Shown: positions 39,241 through 49,192, numbered from the stretch's first letter. The stretch: 64,000 nt of DNA from Brevundimonas sp. MF30-B (GCF_004683885.1 NZ_CP038440.1:1522001-1586000), one strand, 5' to 3'. The notes: generated by a model not told the origin, from the sequence alone. A program made the numbers and translations.

Positions 39241-41942
39241 GATCCTCCCGCGACGAGGCGAACGACGACTTCGCCGGCGCGCACGAAGCCGCCGCTGGGC
39301 GGAATGACGACCGTCGGCGCCTCTACCAGTTCAAGGCCCAGGACCGCAGCCTGGGTTTGATCCAAAACCACGCGATAGGCGCCGGGACGCACACCTTCCA
39401 GGAACAGCACGCCGGCGTGATCGCTGCGCCCGGCCAGCGGCTCGCCGCCCGCTTCGGGCACAAGGGTGAGGTTGACGGCGGACAGGGGACGGGCGGAGCC
39501 GTCGCTGCGGCGCAGGGCGATCGTCAGCTCCAGCTCGGCGCTGCGGCGCATGGGATAGTCCACCGTCACCACCCGGCCGGCGCGCGGCGTGACGGTGAAC
39601 ACGGGCGGTCCGGCGGTCAGGAAAGGGTCATCCACGCCTTGCCCGTCCAAGCGGATGCGCGCCGAGGCGCCGTCGCCAAGGCCGGACACGAACGCACGTC
39701 CCTGATCGTCGGTCAGAGCGACGCTGCCCGGAATGTCGACCACGATGTCCGCCACGCCGATCTCGTCGGCCTGACGCACGCCGTCGCCATTGTCGTCGAC
39801 ATAGGCGTTGACGGCGACGGCGCCGCCCGATGCCGCGCCCGGCCGCGTGAAGCGATACCCCCTCGCGAAGGGATCGTAGCCGAATCCGAAGCCCATCTGC
39901 AGGCCGATGCGCCAGTCGCGTGAGGCGGTTTCGTACGAGACGTTGAACGCCAGATCGAAGCGCGACGCTCGCCAGAGGTTCGAGGCCTGAAGGCTGGTGG
40001 TGGGATTGGGGCCCAGGGTGCGGATGGCGCCGAACCGTAAAGCGTTCGAGCGCGACGTCTGCCAGTCGGCCAGCACATAGGCGCTCTCGATCGCGGCGTC
40101 GGGCGCCAGGACGTAGGACAGCCCGCCTCGCACCTGGACGGTCGAGGCGACCAGGGTCGCCGCATCGGTCGCCCCAGCCAGCCGTCGCCGGCTTTCCAGA
40201 CCACCACCGCGCTCGTCCTCCCAGACGACGCTGCTGGAGACGTAGTAGCGATCAAGCGGGGCGGACGCGCGCAGCTCGGCGTTAGTCAGAGCACGGGCGT
40301 CGATGCGTTCGAGCCGGCGCAGATTGAAGGAAACGGGCAGGGCCAGCCCTCCCGGACCACGGGCTTGGCCGTCAAGGCGCAGGTCGGTGGCGCGTCGCAA
40401 CGGGGCCTGTCCGATCACGCCCAGCTGGCGCGTCTCGTCGACGAAGCCCCCGGAATACTCGGCATGACGCCCCACCGCTGAAACGCCGAGCACCCTGGAC
40501 GCGAGGCCCAGTCCCACGCCGCTTCCGCCCTGATCGTCGAAGGCCAGATCCAGCTGGCTGGCTGCGGCGCCCAGCGATCCGCGCAGACCCAATGACCCGA
40601 GCGTGCGCGCCGGGCCGGTCTCGGGCGAATAGCGGGCCGCGCCCGCAGCCAGGGTGAGCGCGGGCGTCAAGCCGTACTCGGCCGTCGCCACGATGCGCGA
40701 CCGTCCCTGGTTGGGCACGGACGGCGCCTGGCCCACGTCGAAGACGGCGGCGCCCTGTTCCACCGCGCCGAAGCGCAGCGCCAGACGGCCAGGCTCCAGC
40801 TGGCCGGAGCCGAAGTTGATGCGTCGGACGACCTCGCGGCTCTGGCCCTGCGATCCGTAAAAGACCAATCGGATCGTGTTCAGCCCATAGGCCAGCGGCA
40901 CGTTCAGGAACTCATAGCGTCCCTGGATCGGCGAGGTCTGGGCCGCCTGAAGCACTTCGTTGACGTAGAGCTCGACCTCCTCGCCCAGGGCGAGTTCCCC
41001 ACGCAGGTTCAGCGGCGTCGCGAGGTCCAGCGATTCCAGCGGGGCGGAGGTGTAGAACACGCCCCGGCCCGCGTATCCGGCCGCGCCCATGGCCATCGAC
41101 GGCGAAAAGACGTCGCCCAGACCGGCCCGCGTCCCGCCCAGCAGGCCTAGCGCGCGTCCACCTGGATCCTTGCGGGTCAGCATCACGCGAACGTCGCCGA
41201 TGTCGCCACGGTCATCGGAGCCCACATAGCCTTCGAAGCCCGCCCACAGCAGATCGCCGGCCGCCCGCACGTCGTAGCGTCGCGCCAGGTCCGAACCGTC
41301 TCGCGACAACTGGCCGCCGATGTTCACATCGAACGCCGGCGGCGTGAACGGCCGATAGGGCGTCTCCAGCGCCACGGCCTCCGCTTCGCCAACCAGGAGC
41401 CCCAGCCCGGCCTGACGGCGCAGCCGGGCCTCGCGCTGCTGAAACGGAAGCGGTTCGGTCGGGGTCAGCTCCATGACCTGAGCCGCCGGATCGGCGCGCA
41501 GCTGCAACGGCAGCAACTGCTGCAGCAGGTCCAGCCGCACATAGAGGTCGTCGCCGTAGAAGGCGGCCTGACCCGCCGCGATCGGCGTGACGCGCCCGTT
41601 GACCGTCGCACGGCCCGCGGCCAGGTCCACGATCAGCTGCCGATCCGGCGACAGCACCCAGCCCTCCGCCCGGCGCTGCGCCGGAAACACGCCGACGGCC
41701 AGGTCCAGCACCCGAGACAGCTCGCCCAGCGGCACGAATACGCCGGCGCGCGATGAATAGACGTTGAGGGAGTCGGTCAGCAGCAACTCGCCGGACCGGA
41801 CCTCCATCCAGAGCAGATCGTCGGGCGTGAATGGCTGCGGGTCGGCGGCGATCACCAGATTGCGCACGACCGCCTGGGCCAGGGCATCGTCAGCGACGCC
41901 CAGCACGAGTAGCGCCAGACCGGCCGACAGCCCGGTCTTCAC
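39237..41942 (-). CDS. Outer-membrane usher-like protein
   Basis: A 901-residue exported protein with a signal peptide to about residue 22. It has usher-like N-terminal (SRVLDLAVGVFPAQRRAEGW), plug and beta-barrel regions, with alternating strands from about residues 220 to 700. After that, YVDDNGDGVRQADEIGVADIVV is an SdrD-B-like or carboxypeptidase-regulatory-like segment. GTG 41942 overlaps the chaperone stop (GTGA). This is the alphaproteobacterial usher variant found with DUF4402 subunits rather than the classical FimD type. Confidence 0.8.
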   Translation of the reverse strand: MKTGLSAGLALLVLGVADDALAQAVVRNLVIAADPQPFTPDDLLWMEVRSGELLLTDSLNVYSSRAGVFVPLGELSRVLDLAVGVFPAQRRAEGWVLSPDRQLIVDLAAGRATVNGRVTPIAAGQAAFYGDDLYVRLDLLQQLLPLQLRADPAAQVMELTPTEPLPFQQREARLRRQAGLGLLVGEAEAVALETPYRPFTPPAFDVNIGGQLSRDGSDLARRYDVRAAGDLLWAGFEGYVGSDDRGDIGDVRVMLTRKDPGGRALGLLGGTRAGLGDVFSPSMAMGAAGYAGRGVFYTSAPLESLDLATPLNLRGELALGEEVELYVNEVLQAAQTSPIQGRYEFLNVPLAYGLNTIRLVFYGSQGQSREVVRRINFGSGQLEPGRLALRFGAVEQGAAVFDVGQAPSVPNQGRSRIVATAEYGLTPALTLAAGAARYSPETGPARTLGSLGLRGSLGAAASQLDLAFDDQGGSGVGLGLASRVLGVSAVGRHAEYSGGFVDETRQLGVIGQAPLRRATDLRLDGQARGPGGLALPVSFNLRRLERIDARALTNAELRASAPLDRYYVSSSVVWEDERGGGLESRRRLAGATDAATLVASTVQVRGGLSYVLAPDAAIESAYVLADWQTSRSNALRFGAIRTLGPNPTTSLQASNLWRASRFDLAFNVSYETASRDWRIGLQMGFGFGYDPFARGYRFTRPGAASGGAVAVNAYVDDNGDGVRQADEIGVADIVVDIPGSVALTDDQGRAFVSGLGDGASARIRLDGQGVDDPFLTAGPPVFTVTPRAGRVVTVDYPMRRSAELELTIALRRSDGSARPLSAVNLTLVPEAGGEPLAGRSDHAGVLFLEGVRPGAYRVVLDQTQAAVLGLELVEAPTVVIPPSGGFVRAGEVVVRLVAGGS

Positions 41943-42760
41943 GGCGCGACGAGCGTCGCCGACGCCAGAACTTCACCCGGACGGGCGTCGTCGTCGCGAT
42001 AGACGATAGTGACGGCTTCGCCGGACGCCAGAGCGGCGGGGCAGAGCGACCACAGCGGCGCGCCGCTCGATCTCCGGATAGACGGCGACGCCGCGCACCG
42101 CCGTCAGAAGAGGGCCGTCCGGGCGCGCGCCCTGGCGGACCTCGATGTCGCCGTAGACGGAGCTCTCGCCCAGCCGAACCAGCTCCAGGCTCACGCCCTG
42201 CGCGGTGTCTCCCTGGACCAAACGTAGGTTCTCGACCGCCGCGTGCGCGTCGGCCACGCTGTCGCGGACGATGACGGGAATGCTGATGCTGAACAGGGCG
42301 ACGACCTGAACCGACAGTTCGTCGGCCCCCTCGCGCGCGGCCTGTTCGGCGGTGAAGCCGGCGGTTTCGGCTGGCAGGGCGGTCACCGTCAGGTGCGTGC
42401 GATGTTCGCCGCCCGCACCGGGACGCGCGCGCACGCGCGGATCGCCTGGCTCTCGCGCGGCTGAAGGGTGATGCGGCGCGGCGTGTGCTGCACCAGGTCC
42501 AGCGCGGAAGCCACGGCGATGTCAGGCCGGTCTGCGGCCGGGACGATCTGCCCGTCCGCCGTCATCGCCCGGTCGACGAGTTCGACCGTATAGGTCGCTT
42601 CGGCGTCGCCCTGGTTGAAGATGTAGACCGTCGCCGCGCGCTCGCCCGGCCCGAACACCACACGCTTGGGCGAGATGTTCAGGTCGGCGCCGCTCTGCGC
42701 GCTGGCCGGCAGCACGCTGGCCAGCAACAGAAGGACGGGAAGAAGCAATCGATACAGCAT
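41939..42760 (-). pseudogene. Periplasmic pilus chaperone, two frame breaks
   Basis: A PapD-like chaperone is readable across three frames. From ATG 42760 there is the signal MLYRLLLPVLLLLASVLPASAQ, then LNISPKRVVFGPGERAATVYIFN and RRITLQPRESQAIR. The frame then changes to VRARPGAGGEHRTHLTV through VYPEIER, and again to APLWSLCPAALASGEAVTI and YRDDDARPGEVLASATLVAP. Breaks lie near 42424-42440 and 42060-42068, both in alternating GC runs. One extra base at each would restore the frame. The rest of the operon is intact, so sequence error is plausible. It would guide subunits to the usher. Confidence 0.75.
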
Positions 42761-42874
42761 GGCGCGTGTCCGAGACTTGGAACGCCGCGTAGAATGACAG
42801 CTTGCCGACTTCAGTGGGTTAACCCCCGCCTGGTCGAGCCCCGGATCCTTCAGCGGAAACATGGCTGAGCGCGA

Positions 42875-43404
42875 TCAGTTGTAGGCGGCGGAGACGGTGA
42901 AGGTCCCCGTGTAGGCGCCGGTCGGGGTGGTGGAGGCCACCGGCACGCTGCCGCCGACGCGGAAGCTGAGCGAACCGGCCGAGCCCAGGGCGTTGCTCAG
43001 GGTCTGGCTGGCGGCCGAACCCGACAGGTTGTTCGACGTGGTGACGGTCAGGGTGTCGGTGCCGTTGGCGATCGAGAAGGTCGCCGGGATGGTGACCGAG
43101 ATCGACTGTCCGCCTTCGCCGTCAACGGTGAACTGCGCCGCCTGGGGCGTGTCGCCGGAGCTCAGGCCGACGACGCCGCCCGCAACCGAGCGGGCGCCCG
43201 CGGCGCTGACCGCGACCGTGCCGGCGCCGCTGGTGGGGCGCACCACCGTGCCGAACTTCAGGTCGGCGTTCTTGGTCAGGGTCAGGGGGCGCAGGACCGT
43301 GATCGACCCGGTTCCGGTCGTCGAGGCGGACTGGGCCATGGCGGGAGCGGCGACCGAAAAACGGTCAGGGCGGCGGCGGCGAAGGCGAGGGTCTTGATGA
43401 ACAT
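42875..43404 (-). pseudogene. DUF4402 major pilus subunit, frame break in a T5 run
   Basis: A 176-residue pilin-like protein when read across one break. ATG 43404 gives MFIKTLAFAAAALTVF, then the frame shifts to VAAPAMAQSASTTGTGSITVLRPLTLTKNADLKFGTVV and ends GAYTGTFTVSAAYN, the DUF4402 pattern. The break is in the T5 run (plus-strand A's at 43357-43361). One extra T joins the signal peptide to the mature protein. It is the first gene of the pilus operon and so probably the main subunit. Confidence 0.8.
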
Positions 43405-43499
43405 GATGAGCTCCAACGGGAGGGGTGACTGCGTTGGCCGTCCAAATCAGCCACATCCGCCGCTGCGTCCACAATGGGGCCCGCCAAAACCTGCTAAAT

Positions 43500-43520
43500 C
43501 GAACCAAAGTTATAGGTTCG
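43500..43520. promoter_or_regulatory. Inverted repeat between pilus operon and regulator
   Basis: CGAACC-N9-GGTTCG lies in the 213-bp divergent region between the pilus subunit gene and the NarL-type regulator gene. It could be the regulator's site. Nothing else in this interval can be named. Confidence 0.3.
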
Positions 43521-43617
43521 CGCCGATATTCGCCGCTCACACGCCATTGGGCGCCGCAATCGAAACGCGCAGTTAAGAGGATCAGAGCAATCTGGCCGTG
43601 CGTGAAAGGAGCGGCCG

Positions 43618-44250
43618 GTGCGTTGGATCGTGCTCATTGTCGATGACCATCCGCTCGTGGGCCAAGCCTTCGAGCTGTCGATCCGCGCCGCCTATCCGCA
43701 CCTCGACGTCGGCCGGGTGACCAGTGCCGCGGAGGCCGAAGAGTACGTCCGGCTCAACGGTTCGCGGGTGAAGCTGGTCTTGCTGGACCTCATGCTTCCC
43801 GACGCGGACGGCTTCAGCGCTCTGTTGCGTCTGCAGCAAATCCTCGACGAGGCCCATATCGCCATCGTGTCGGCCCGCGTGAACCAGCACACCGTCGCCA
43901 TGGCGCGCGCCTTCGGCGCCCGCGCCTACCTATCCAAAGCCGAGCCTGTCGAAACCCTGGTCAACGCCGTCGGCGCAATCTTGCGGGGCGAGGAGCTGTT
44001 TCCCGAGGGCGTCCAGCCCGACCCCGTCAGCATCGACATGCATCGACGACTGGCGACGCTGTCAAAGGCCCAGCTTCGCGTCCTCCGCGCGCTGGCGGAC
44101 GGCAAGCTGAACAAGCAGATCGCCGCCGAGATGGACCTCACCGAGTTCACGGTGAAGCAACACGTCTCGGCCATCCTGCGCAAACTTGAGGTGAACTCTC
44201 GATCGCAGGCCATAGTCGCGGCGGGGCCCATGTTGCGAAACGCGGGTTGA
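43618..44250 (+). CDS. NarL/FixJ-family response regulator
   Basis: A 210-residue two-domain regulator. The receiver has LIVDDHPLVGQ and phospho-acceptor D57 in VLLDLMLPD. The C-terminal LuxR-type helix-turn-helix reads LSKAQLRVLRALADGKLNKQIAAEMDLTEFTVKQHVSAILRKL. GTG 43618 is taken as the start, with AAAGGAG upstream. It is divergent from the pilus operon, which it may control. No kinase is adjacent. Confidence 0.9.
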   Translation: MRWIVLIVDDHPLVGQAFELSIRAAYPHLDVGRVTSAAEAEEYVRLNGSRVKLVLLDLMLPDADGFSALLRLQQILDEAHIAIVSARVNQHTVAMARAFGARAYLSKAEPVETLVNAVGAILRGEELFPEGVQPDPVSIDMHRRLATLSKAQLRVLRALADGKLNKQIAAEMDLTEFTVKQHVSAILRKLEVNSRSQAIVAAGPMLRNAG

Positions 44251-44300
44251 ATTCAAGGACGCCGATCATGGGGGCGCGGCTGCGTGGGAAGTGCCCAGAG

Positions 44301-45569
44301 CTATGCCGAAAGCCTCCTGGTGGCGGTGCGGACGCAGGCGAGAGCGAAGGCGATCAGGATCAGATAACCGGTGAAGGGCACGAAGAAGGCCGGCGTGACC
44401 GCTCCATAGGTATCGGCCACCAGGCCCGCGAGCGGGGGCAGGATCGCGCCCCCGATGATGCCGAACACCAGCAGGCCGGACGTGGCGGCCGGCGAGGCGC
44501 TGGAGCGCTCCAGCGTCAGGCTGAAGATGGTCGGGAACATGATGGAGTTGAAGAAGCCGATCGCCAGCGCGGCGTAGGCCGCCGTGGTTCCGTCCGATTG
44601 GGTGACGACGAGCGCCAGACAGGCCGCCGCGGTTGTGCAGACCGACAGCAGGACAGCGGCGCGCACGCGGGTCAGCAGCGCCGACCCGACGAAGCGGCCG
44701 ACCATGGCGGCGCCCCAGTAGTACCAGCCCACCATGTGGCCAGCCTCGTGCGCCGGCAGGCCCAGGCCGTCGGCCGAACTGATGAAGGGGATCAGCAGGG
44801 CCCCGATCGTCACCTCGGCCCCGACGTAGAAGAAGATCGCCAGGGCGCCGAACACCGCCCAGCGCGACCGGAAGGCGGTGAAGGGCGAAACCACCGGGCC
44901 GCGCGCGCGACCCGCGACCGAGGCCTCGATGCGCTTGCGCGCCGTCCAGATGAAGATGGCTACCAGGGCGAAGAAGGCGCCGACGGCCAGGAAGGCCAGG
45001 TCGATCGAACGCAGGGATTCGCCGCGCGTCGCGGGGGTCACGATGGCGTCGGCGGCGAAGACACCGCCGGTGAGGAGGATGGTCGAGCCGATCACCGGGC
45101 CCAGAGTCGCGCCCAGCGAGTTGAACGCCTGGGAGAAGGTCAGCCGCAAGTGCGCGGTCTGGGGCGCGCCCAAGGCCGTGGACAGCGGGTTGGCCGCGAC
45201 CTGCAGCAGGGTCACCCCGCAGGCGATGACGAATAGGGAAGCCAGAACGAGGGGATAGAGATCGACGATGGTGGCTATCGGCACCAGGATACAGCCGGCG
45301 ATCATCGCCCCCAGCGCCGCCAGGATGGCGCGGCTGTAGCCGAGGCGCGACAGCACCCAGCCGGCGGGCAGGGACGCCACGCCATAGGCGATGAACCAGG
45401 CCGAGGCCGTCAGCATGGCCTCTGCGGTGGTCAGGTCGAAGACCCGCTGCACGGCCTGGATCAGCGGATCGATCAGCGAGGTGACGAAGCCCCAGGCGAA
45501 GAACAGGCTGGTCACATAGGCGAAGGCCAGTCGCGTGCCCTGACGCGGTGCGGTTGATGCGGTGTCCAT
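44301..45569 (-). CDS. Sugar MFS transporter, FucP/GlcP-like
   Basis: A 422-residue inner-membrane carrier with 12 predicted helices. The N-terminus LAFAYVTSLFFAWGFVTSLIDPLIQ and the QVAANPLSTALG segment are typical of the FHS family of glucose, galactose and fucose symporters. It follows the GH5 gene by 33 bp on the same strand, so it probably imports the glucose or short sugars released. Confidence 0.88.
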   Translation of the reverse strand: MDTASTAPRQGTRLAFAYVTSLFFAWGFVTSLIDPLIQAVQRVFDLTTAEAMLTASAWFIAYGVASLPAGWVLSRLGYSRAILAALGAMIAGCILVPIATIVDLYPLVLASLFVIACGVTLLQVAANPLSTALGAPQTAHLRLTFSQAFNSLGATLGPVIGSTILLTGGVFAADAIVTPATRGESLRSIDLAFLAVGAFFALVAIFIWTARKRIEASVAGRARGPVVSPFTAFRSRWAVFGALAIFFYVGAEVTIGALLIPFISSADGLGLPAHEAGHMVGWYYWGAAMVGRFVGSALLTRVRAAVLLSVCTTAAACLALVVTQSDGTTAAYAALAIGFFNSIMFPTIFSLTLERSSASPAATSGLLVFGIIGGAILPPLAGLVADTYGAVTPAFFVPFTGYLILIAFALACVRTATRRLSA

Positions 45570-45602
45570 GCGAACTCGTCCTGAAGAAGGTGGGGGCGGC
45601 CG

Positions 45603-46727
45603 TCAGAAACAGGCCGAGTTGAAGCGTTCGTCGCCGGTCCAGGCGCAAGATCCGTCGATGCAGTCGATGAGGTCGCCGTTGAAGGCGTCGCGCGCGTGGT
45701 CGTAGAGTTGATACCAGCCGCCATCGTCCCAGACGGCCGTGGGCATGCCCATCTCGGCCGCGTGTCCGACGTGGAACCGCGAGTACCAGAGGCGCACATT
45801 GTTGCAGTCCGGCGTGGCCAGGCGGCTGCCCCAGCCCACGCCCCATTCGCCGATGAAGACCGGCATCCCCTGGCCCGTGTTCCGGGCCCAGTCGGCCATG
45901 ACCTGCATCGGCTCGCGGATATCAGCCTCGGTCCAGGGGTCGGCGTAGTCGCCCTGATTGTCTCCGGCGAACTCCCACGGGCTGTAGTGGTGGAAGGTCG
46001 CCATCACATAGGGATCGCGGCCCGAGCCGACGTCATTCAGGTGCGGCCAGGTCGTGGCCATTTCGCCGGCGCCGAACCACTGGTTGCCCCCGATGATCAC
46101 GATGCGCTCGGGCGATCGGACGCGGATCTGGCGATAGGCCGCGCCGCTCATGGCGCGCAGCGCCTCGGGCGCCATCGGGTCGCCGTTCTCGAGATGGGGC
46201 TCGTTCAGTATCTCGAACAGCAGGCGCGGATCGCGGTCCGCCAGCATCGCGGCGATGTCGGTCCAGAGCCGTTCCAGCACATCGGCGCGGCCGGTCTCCT
46301 TGAGCTGCTTCTCGTGATGAGCATTCAGGACGACATACAGGTCCGGCTTGGACAGCGCATAGTCGATCACCTGAATCAGGGCCGTCAGCCGCGGAGCGTC
46401 GAGATCGACCGCGCCGGTCTCCGCATCGGCCAGGCGGTAGCCGTCGATCGGCTCGGTCCAGGTGACAGGGATGCGCAGGGTCCGGAAGCCGCGCTCATAA
46501 TAGGCGTCGATCTTGGGCCGCGCCGCTTCGAGGGTCGGCGGGTGCTGATCATTGTCGAACATCTGGCCCAGGTTAAAGCCCTTGCCCATGGCGGCGGCCG
46601 CCTGGCGAGCGGTAGGGGCCGACTGGGTCGCCTGAGCCGAGACGGCGCCCGCGCGAGCCGATTCCATCGGCGCGGCGCAAAGGACCGAGCTCGCCAGGAG
46701 CAGAGCCTGAACGAGGGTTGCACGCAT
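45603..46727 (-). CDS. Secreted GH5 endoglucanase
   Basis: A 374-residue exported glycoside hydrolase family 5 protein, likely acting on beta-glucan or cellulose. The signal peptide ends near residue 26. The catalytic acid/base is E176 in FEILNEPHLENG and the nucleophile is E294 in VFIGEWGVGWG. RTLRIPVTW and ATFHHYSPWEF are further GH5 marks. ATG 46727 has GGGAGGAG upstream. The operator at 46762 lies 34 bp before the start, so LacI-type control is likely. Confidence 0.9.
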   Translation of the reverse strand: MRATLVQALLLASSVLCAAPMESARAGAVSAQATQSAPTARQAAAAMGKGFNLGQMFDNDQHPPTLEAARPKIDAYYERGFRTLRIPVTWTEPIDGYRLADAETGAVDLDAPRLTALIQVIDYALSKPDLYVVLNAHHEKQLKETGRADVLERLWTDIAAMLADRDPRLLFEILNEPHLENGDPMAPEALRAMSGAAYRQIRVRSPERIVIIGGNQWFGAGEMATTWPHLNDVGSGRDPYVMATFHHYSPWEFAGDNQGDYADPWTEADIREPMQVMADWARNTGQGMPVFIGEWGVGWGSRLATPDCNNVRLWYSRFHVGHAAEMGMPTAVWDDGGWYQLYDHARDAFNGDLIDCIDGSCAWTGDERFNSACF

Positions 46728-46761
46728 GTCGTCAAACTCCTCCCAGGCCGACCATGAACAA

Positions 46762-46777
46762 TTGACAGCGCTGTCGC
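46762..46777. promoter_or_regulatory. LacI-type operator upstream of GH5
   Basis: TTGACAGCGCTGTCGC is palindromic over GACAGCGCTGTC and matches the perfect site at 49204-49219. It lies in the 77-bp gap between the MFS gene and the GH5 gene. The LacI-family gene at 48158 is the likely regulator. Confidence 0.65.
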
Positions 46778-46804
46778 AAGCACTGTCGAGAGGGCTCGGT
46801 CGTC

Positions 46805-48037
46805 TCACCTGACATGACGCACGGCCATCACCAGCAGGCCGCCGACGAGCGCCGCGCCGGCGGACACGAGCATGAGTGACGGCCAGTCCGAGCGTTCAGG
46901 GCCCAGCGCCAGCAAGGCCAGCATGGGCGCCACGACGGCGGGCAGGGTGTTGGTCAGGTTCATGACGCCCAGGTCGCGGGCCGCGTCGCGGCGTGAAGGC
47001 AGAACCTGGGCGACGAGGGCCGCATCCACTGTCGTATAAAGCCCGAAGCCGACGCCGTAGAGGACGTATCCGATCAGCGGCCCCGGCCATTGCGGCCACA
47101 GCGCGAAGATCAGCAATCCCCCCGCCAGGATCACGGACGCCGCCAGGATGAACAGGCGTCGACTGCGCAGTCGGTCCGACAACAGCCCTCCGACAAAGCC
47201 CGAGGCGACGATCAGAACGGTGGACAGGGCGATAAGTCGCGCCAGGCCGCTCTCGGCCGTTTGGCCGGGAAACTGTGCCGCGTAGTGCGCATGGTCGGCC
47301 AGATAGAACAGCATGAAGGCGTTGATCACGCTGGCGGCGATCTGGAAGCAGAAGCGCGACATCCAGGCGAAGCCGAAGTCCGCCGTGAAGTGCAGCCTCG
47401 ACGGCTTCGACGTCTCACGGGTCCGGACCACGGGTTCCTTCCAGGCCAGCAGAAGCGGCACGACGCAGGCGACGACGATCACACCCAGCAAGGCCAGCCT
47501 GGCGCCGGCGTCCGGCAGAATCGGATCCGCGATCAGCACGCCCGTCGCTGCGCCCATCGGAGCGCCCAGGCCCAGGAATGCGGCGACGCGACCCTTCTGG
47601 GCGTCCGGAACCCGGTCGGCGAGAATGGCGGTCAGGGGGGCGAACATCAGGTTGAAGCCCAGCTGGAAGGCGATCACGCCGACGATCAGGCCGGTTGGCG
47701 TGCGGGCGGCGCCGATCAGGCCGTAGGCGGCCAGCACGCCGATCAGTCCCAGCAGGATCCAAGGTCGCCTGCGCCCCCAGACGGACCGGGTCCGGTCGCT
47801 GCCCCAGCCGGCGGCCAGATTGGCGACGCTGGCCACGCCCGCGCCCCAGGCGGTGGCGACGCCCAGCAAGCCGACCTTGTCGACCATGGACACCTGCTGG
47901 GCCTGCAGCGGCACGATGATCGACAGAAGCGGTACGAAGGCGCTGAAGGCGCCGACATAGGCGAGGGTCAGCAGGGCGACGAAGCCGGGTCCGACCCGCG
48001 GCGGCGTGGAGGTTTCGGCTGGGGCGTGGGTCGGCAT
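46805..48037 (-). CDS. MFS transporter, GPH/sugar type
   Basis: A 410-residue carrier with 12 predicted membrane helices. GWGSDRTRSVWGRRRPWILLG is the helix 2-3 loop seen in GPH/SLC45-like disaccharide symporters, and SDRLRSRRLF is its counterpart in the second half. ATG 48037 is used; ATG 48058 is an alternative, and neither has a clear ribosome-binding site. It is divergent from the LacI gene by 120 bp and upstream of GH5, which suggests import of cello-oligosaccharides. Confidence 0.85.
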   Translation of the reverse strand: MPTHAPAETSTPPRVGPGFVALLTLAYVGAFSAFVPLLSIIVPLQAQQVSMVDKVGLLGVATAWGAGVASVANLAAGWGSDRTRSVWGRRRPWILLGLIGVLAAYGLIGAARTPTGLIVGVIAFQLGFNLMFAPLTAILADRVPDAQKGRVAAFLGLGAPMGAATGVLIADPILPDAGARLALLGVIVVACVVPLLLAWKEPVVRTRETSKPSRLHFTADFGFAWMSRFCFQIAASVINAFMLFYLADHAHYAAQFPGQTAESGLARLIALSTVLIVASGFVGGLLSDRLRSRRLFILAASVILAGGLLIFALWPQWPGPLIGYVLYGVGFGLYTTVDAALVAQVLPSRRDAARDLGVMNLTNTLPAVVAPMLALLALGPERSDWPSLMLVSAGAALVGGLLVMAVRHVR

Positions 48038-48157
48038 GGCGTGGCGACACTGGTGCATGACGACGTCGCGATGCGAGGGAAATCTTGCGCTTCGCCAACG
48101 GAGCAAAGCATATCTTGGCCGCGGCCCGCAGACAGGGTTCGCGGCGGGGCAGCGACG

Positions 48158-49192
48158 ATGGCAGCGACGATCTATGATGTGGCCGCCCTGGCCGGCGTGT
48201 CCATCAAGTCGGTTTCGAGGGTTCTGAACCGCGAGCCCAATGTCAGCGCGGCGCTTCAGGAGAAGGTGAGGGCGGCGGTCGAGACGCTGGACTATCGCCC
48301 CAGCCTGTCGGCGCGCAGCCTGGCCGGCGCATCCTCCTATCTGATCGCGGCCTTCGTTGACGCCTCGCTGACCCTGCAGCACATGCGCAGCGGACGGGGC
48401 AACGACTATCTGAGCCGGCTGGAGCTGGGGGCGCTGGTCGAATGCCATGAGGCAGGCCACCATCTGCTGGTCGAGCTGATCGACTACGGCTCTCCCAGCC
48501 TTGAGGCGAGACTGACCGCCCTGCTGAAGGCGCTGAGGCTGGACGGGGTGCTGCTGACACCGCCGAACGCCGACGACCCGCTGGTGCTCGACATCCTGGA
48601 GCGCTCAAACACGCCGTTCGTACGGCTGGGCGCCGAGCGCGACCTGGACCGAGGCATGCGCGTCCACATGGACGACCGGCAGGCGGCGCATGACATGACC
48701 AATCATCTGATCGGTCTGGGCCACCGGCGAATCGGCTTCGTTTCCGGACCGCCCGCCTATGCGGCCAGTCAGGCGCGGCGCGAAGGATTCCTAGCCGCGC
48801 TTTCGGAGGCGGGCGTCTCGCCTTTCAGCCTGGCGGATGGCGATTTCACCTTCGATTCCGGTCGGCGCGCCGGGCTCGATCTGTTGTCTGGTGAAGAGCG
48901 CCCGACCGCGATCTTCGCCAGCAATGACGACATGGCGCTGGGTGTGCTGGCGGCTGCCGGCAGTCTTGGCGTACGAACGCCGGAAGCGCTGTCGGTGTGC
49001 GGTTTCGACGATACGCCCGGCGCGCTTTTCAGCACGCCCGCGCTGACGACCATCCGCCAGCCCGTGGCGGAAATGGCAGCGGCGGCGACCCGCATGCTGC
49101 TCGCCGCCAAGAAGGGGCACGTCTCCCCAAGTCAGAAGATCGACTACGTCCTGGTGTCGAGGCTTTCCACCCAGCCGCCTGCGAAGAACTGA
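48158..49192 (+). CDS. LacI-family transcriptional regulator
   Basis: A 344-residue repressor. The DNA-binding head ATIYDVAALAGVSIKSVSRVLNREPNVS is complete, with the hinge helix RPSLSARSLAGA. The C-terminal periplasmic-binding-like domain has IGFVSGPPAYAASQARREGF and AIFASNDDMALGVLAAA. ATG 48158 gives the standard N-terminus. It lies between the MFS/GH5 genes and the TonB receptor, both preceded by a matching palindrome, so it probably controls the glucan locus. Confidence 0.92.
   Translation: MAATIYDVAALAGVSIKSVSRVLNREPNVSAALQEKVRAAVETLDYRPSLSARSLAGASSYLIAAFVDASLTLQHMRSGRGNDYLSRLELGALVECHEAGHHLLVELIDYGSPSLEARLTALLKALRLDGVLLTPPNADDPLVLDILERSNTPFVRLGAERDLDRGMRVHMDDRQAAHDMTNHLIGLGHRRIGFVSGPPAYAASQARREGFLAALSEAGVSPFSLADGDFTFDSGRRAGLDLLSGEERPTAIFASNDDMALGVLAAAGSLGVRTPEALSVCGFDDTPGALFSTPALTTIRQPVAEMAAAATRMLLAAKKGHVSPSQKIDYVLVSRLSTQPPAKN

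Noticed and set aside
47090-48157. Plus-strand frame extending the LacI gene upstream across the MFS gene
   Set aside because: The LacI head begins exactly at ATG 48158; the upstream part is antisense to a membrane carrier.
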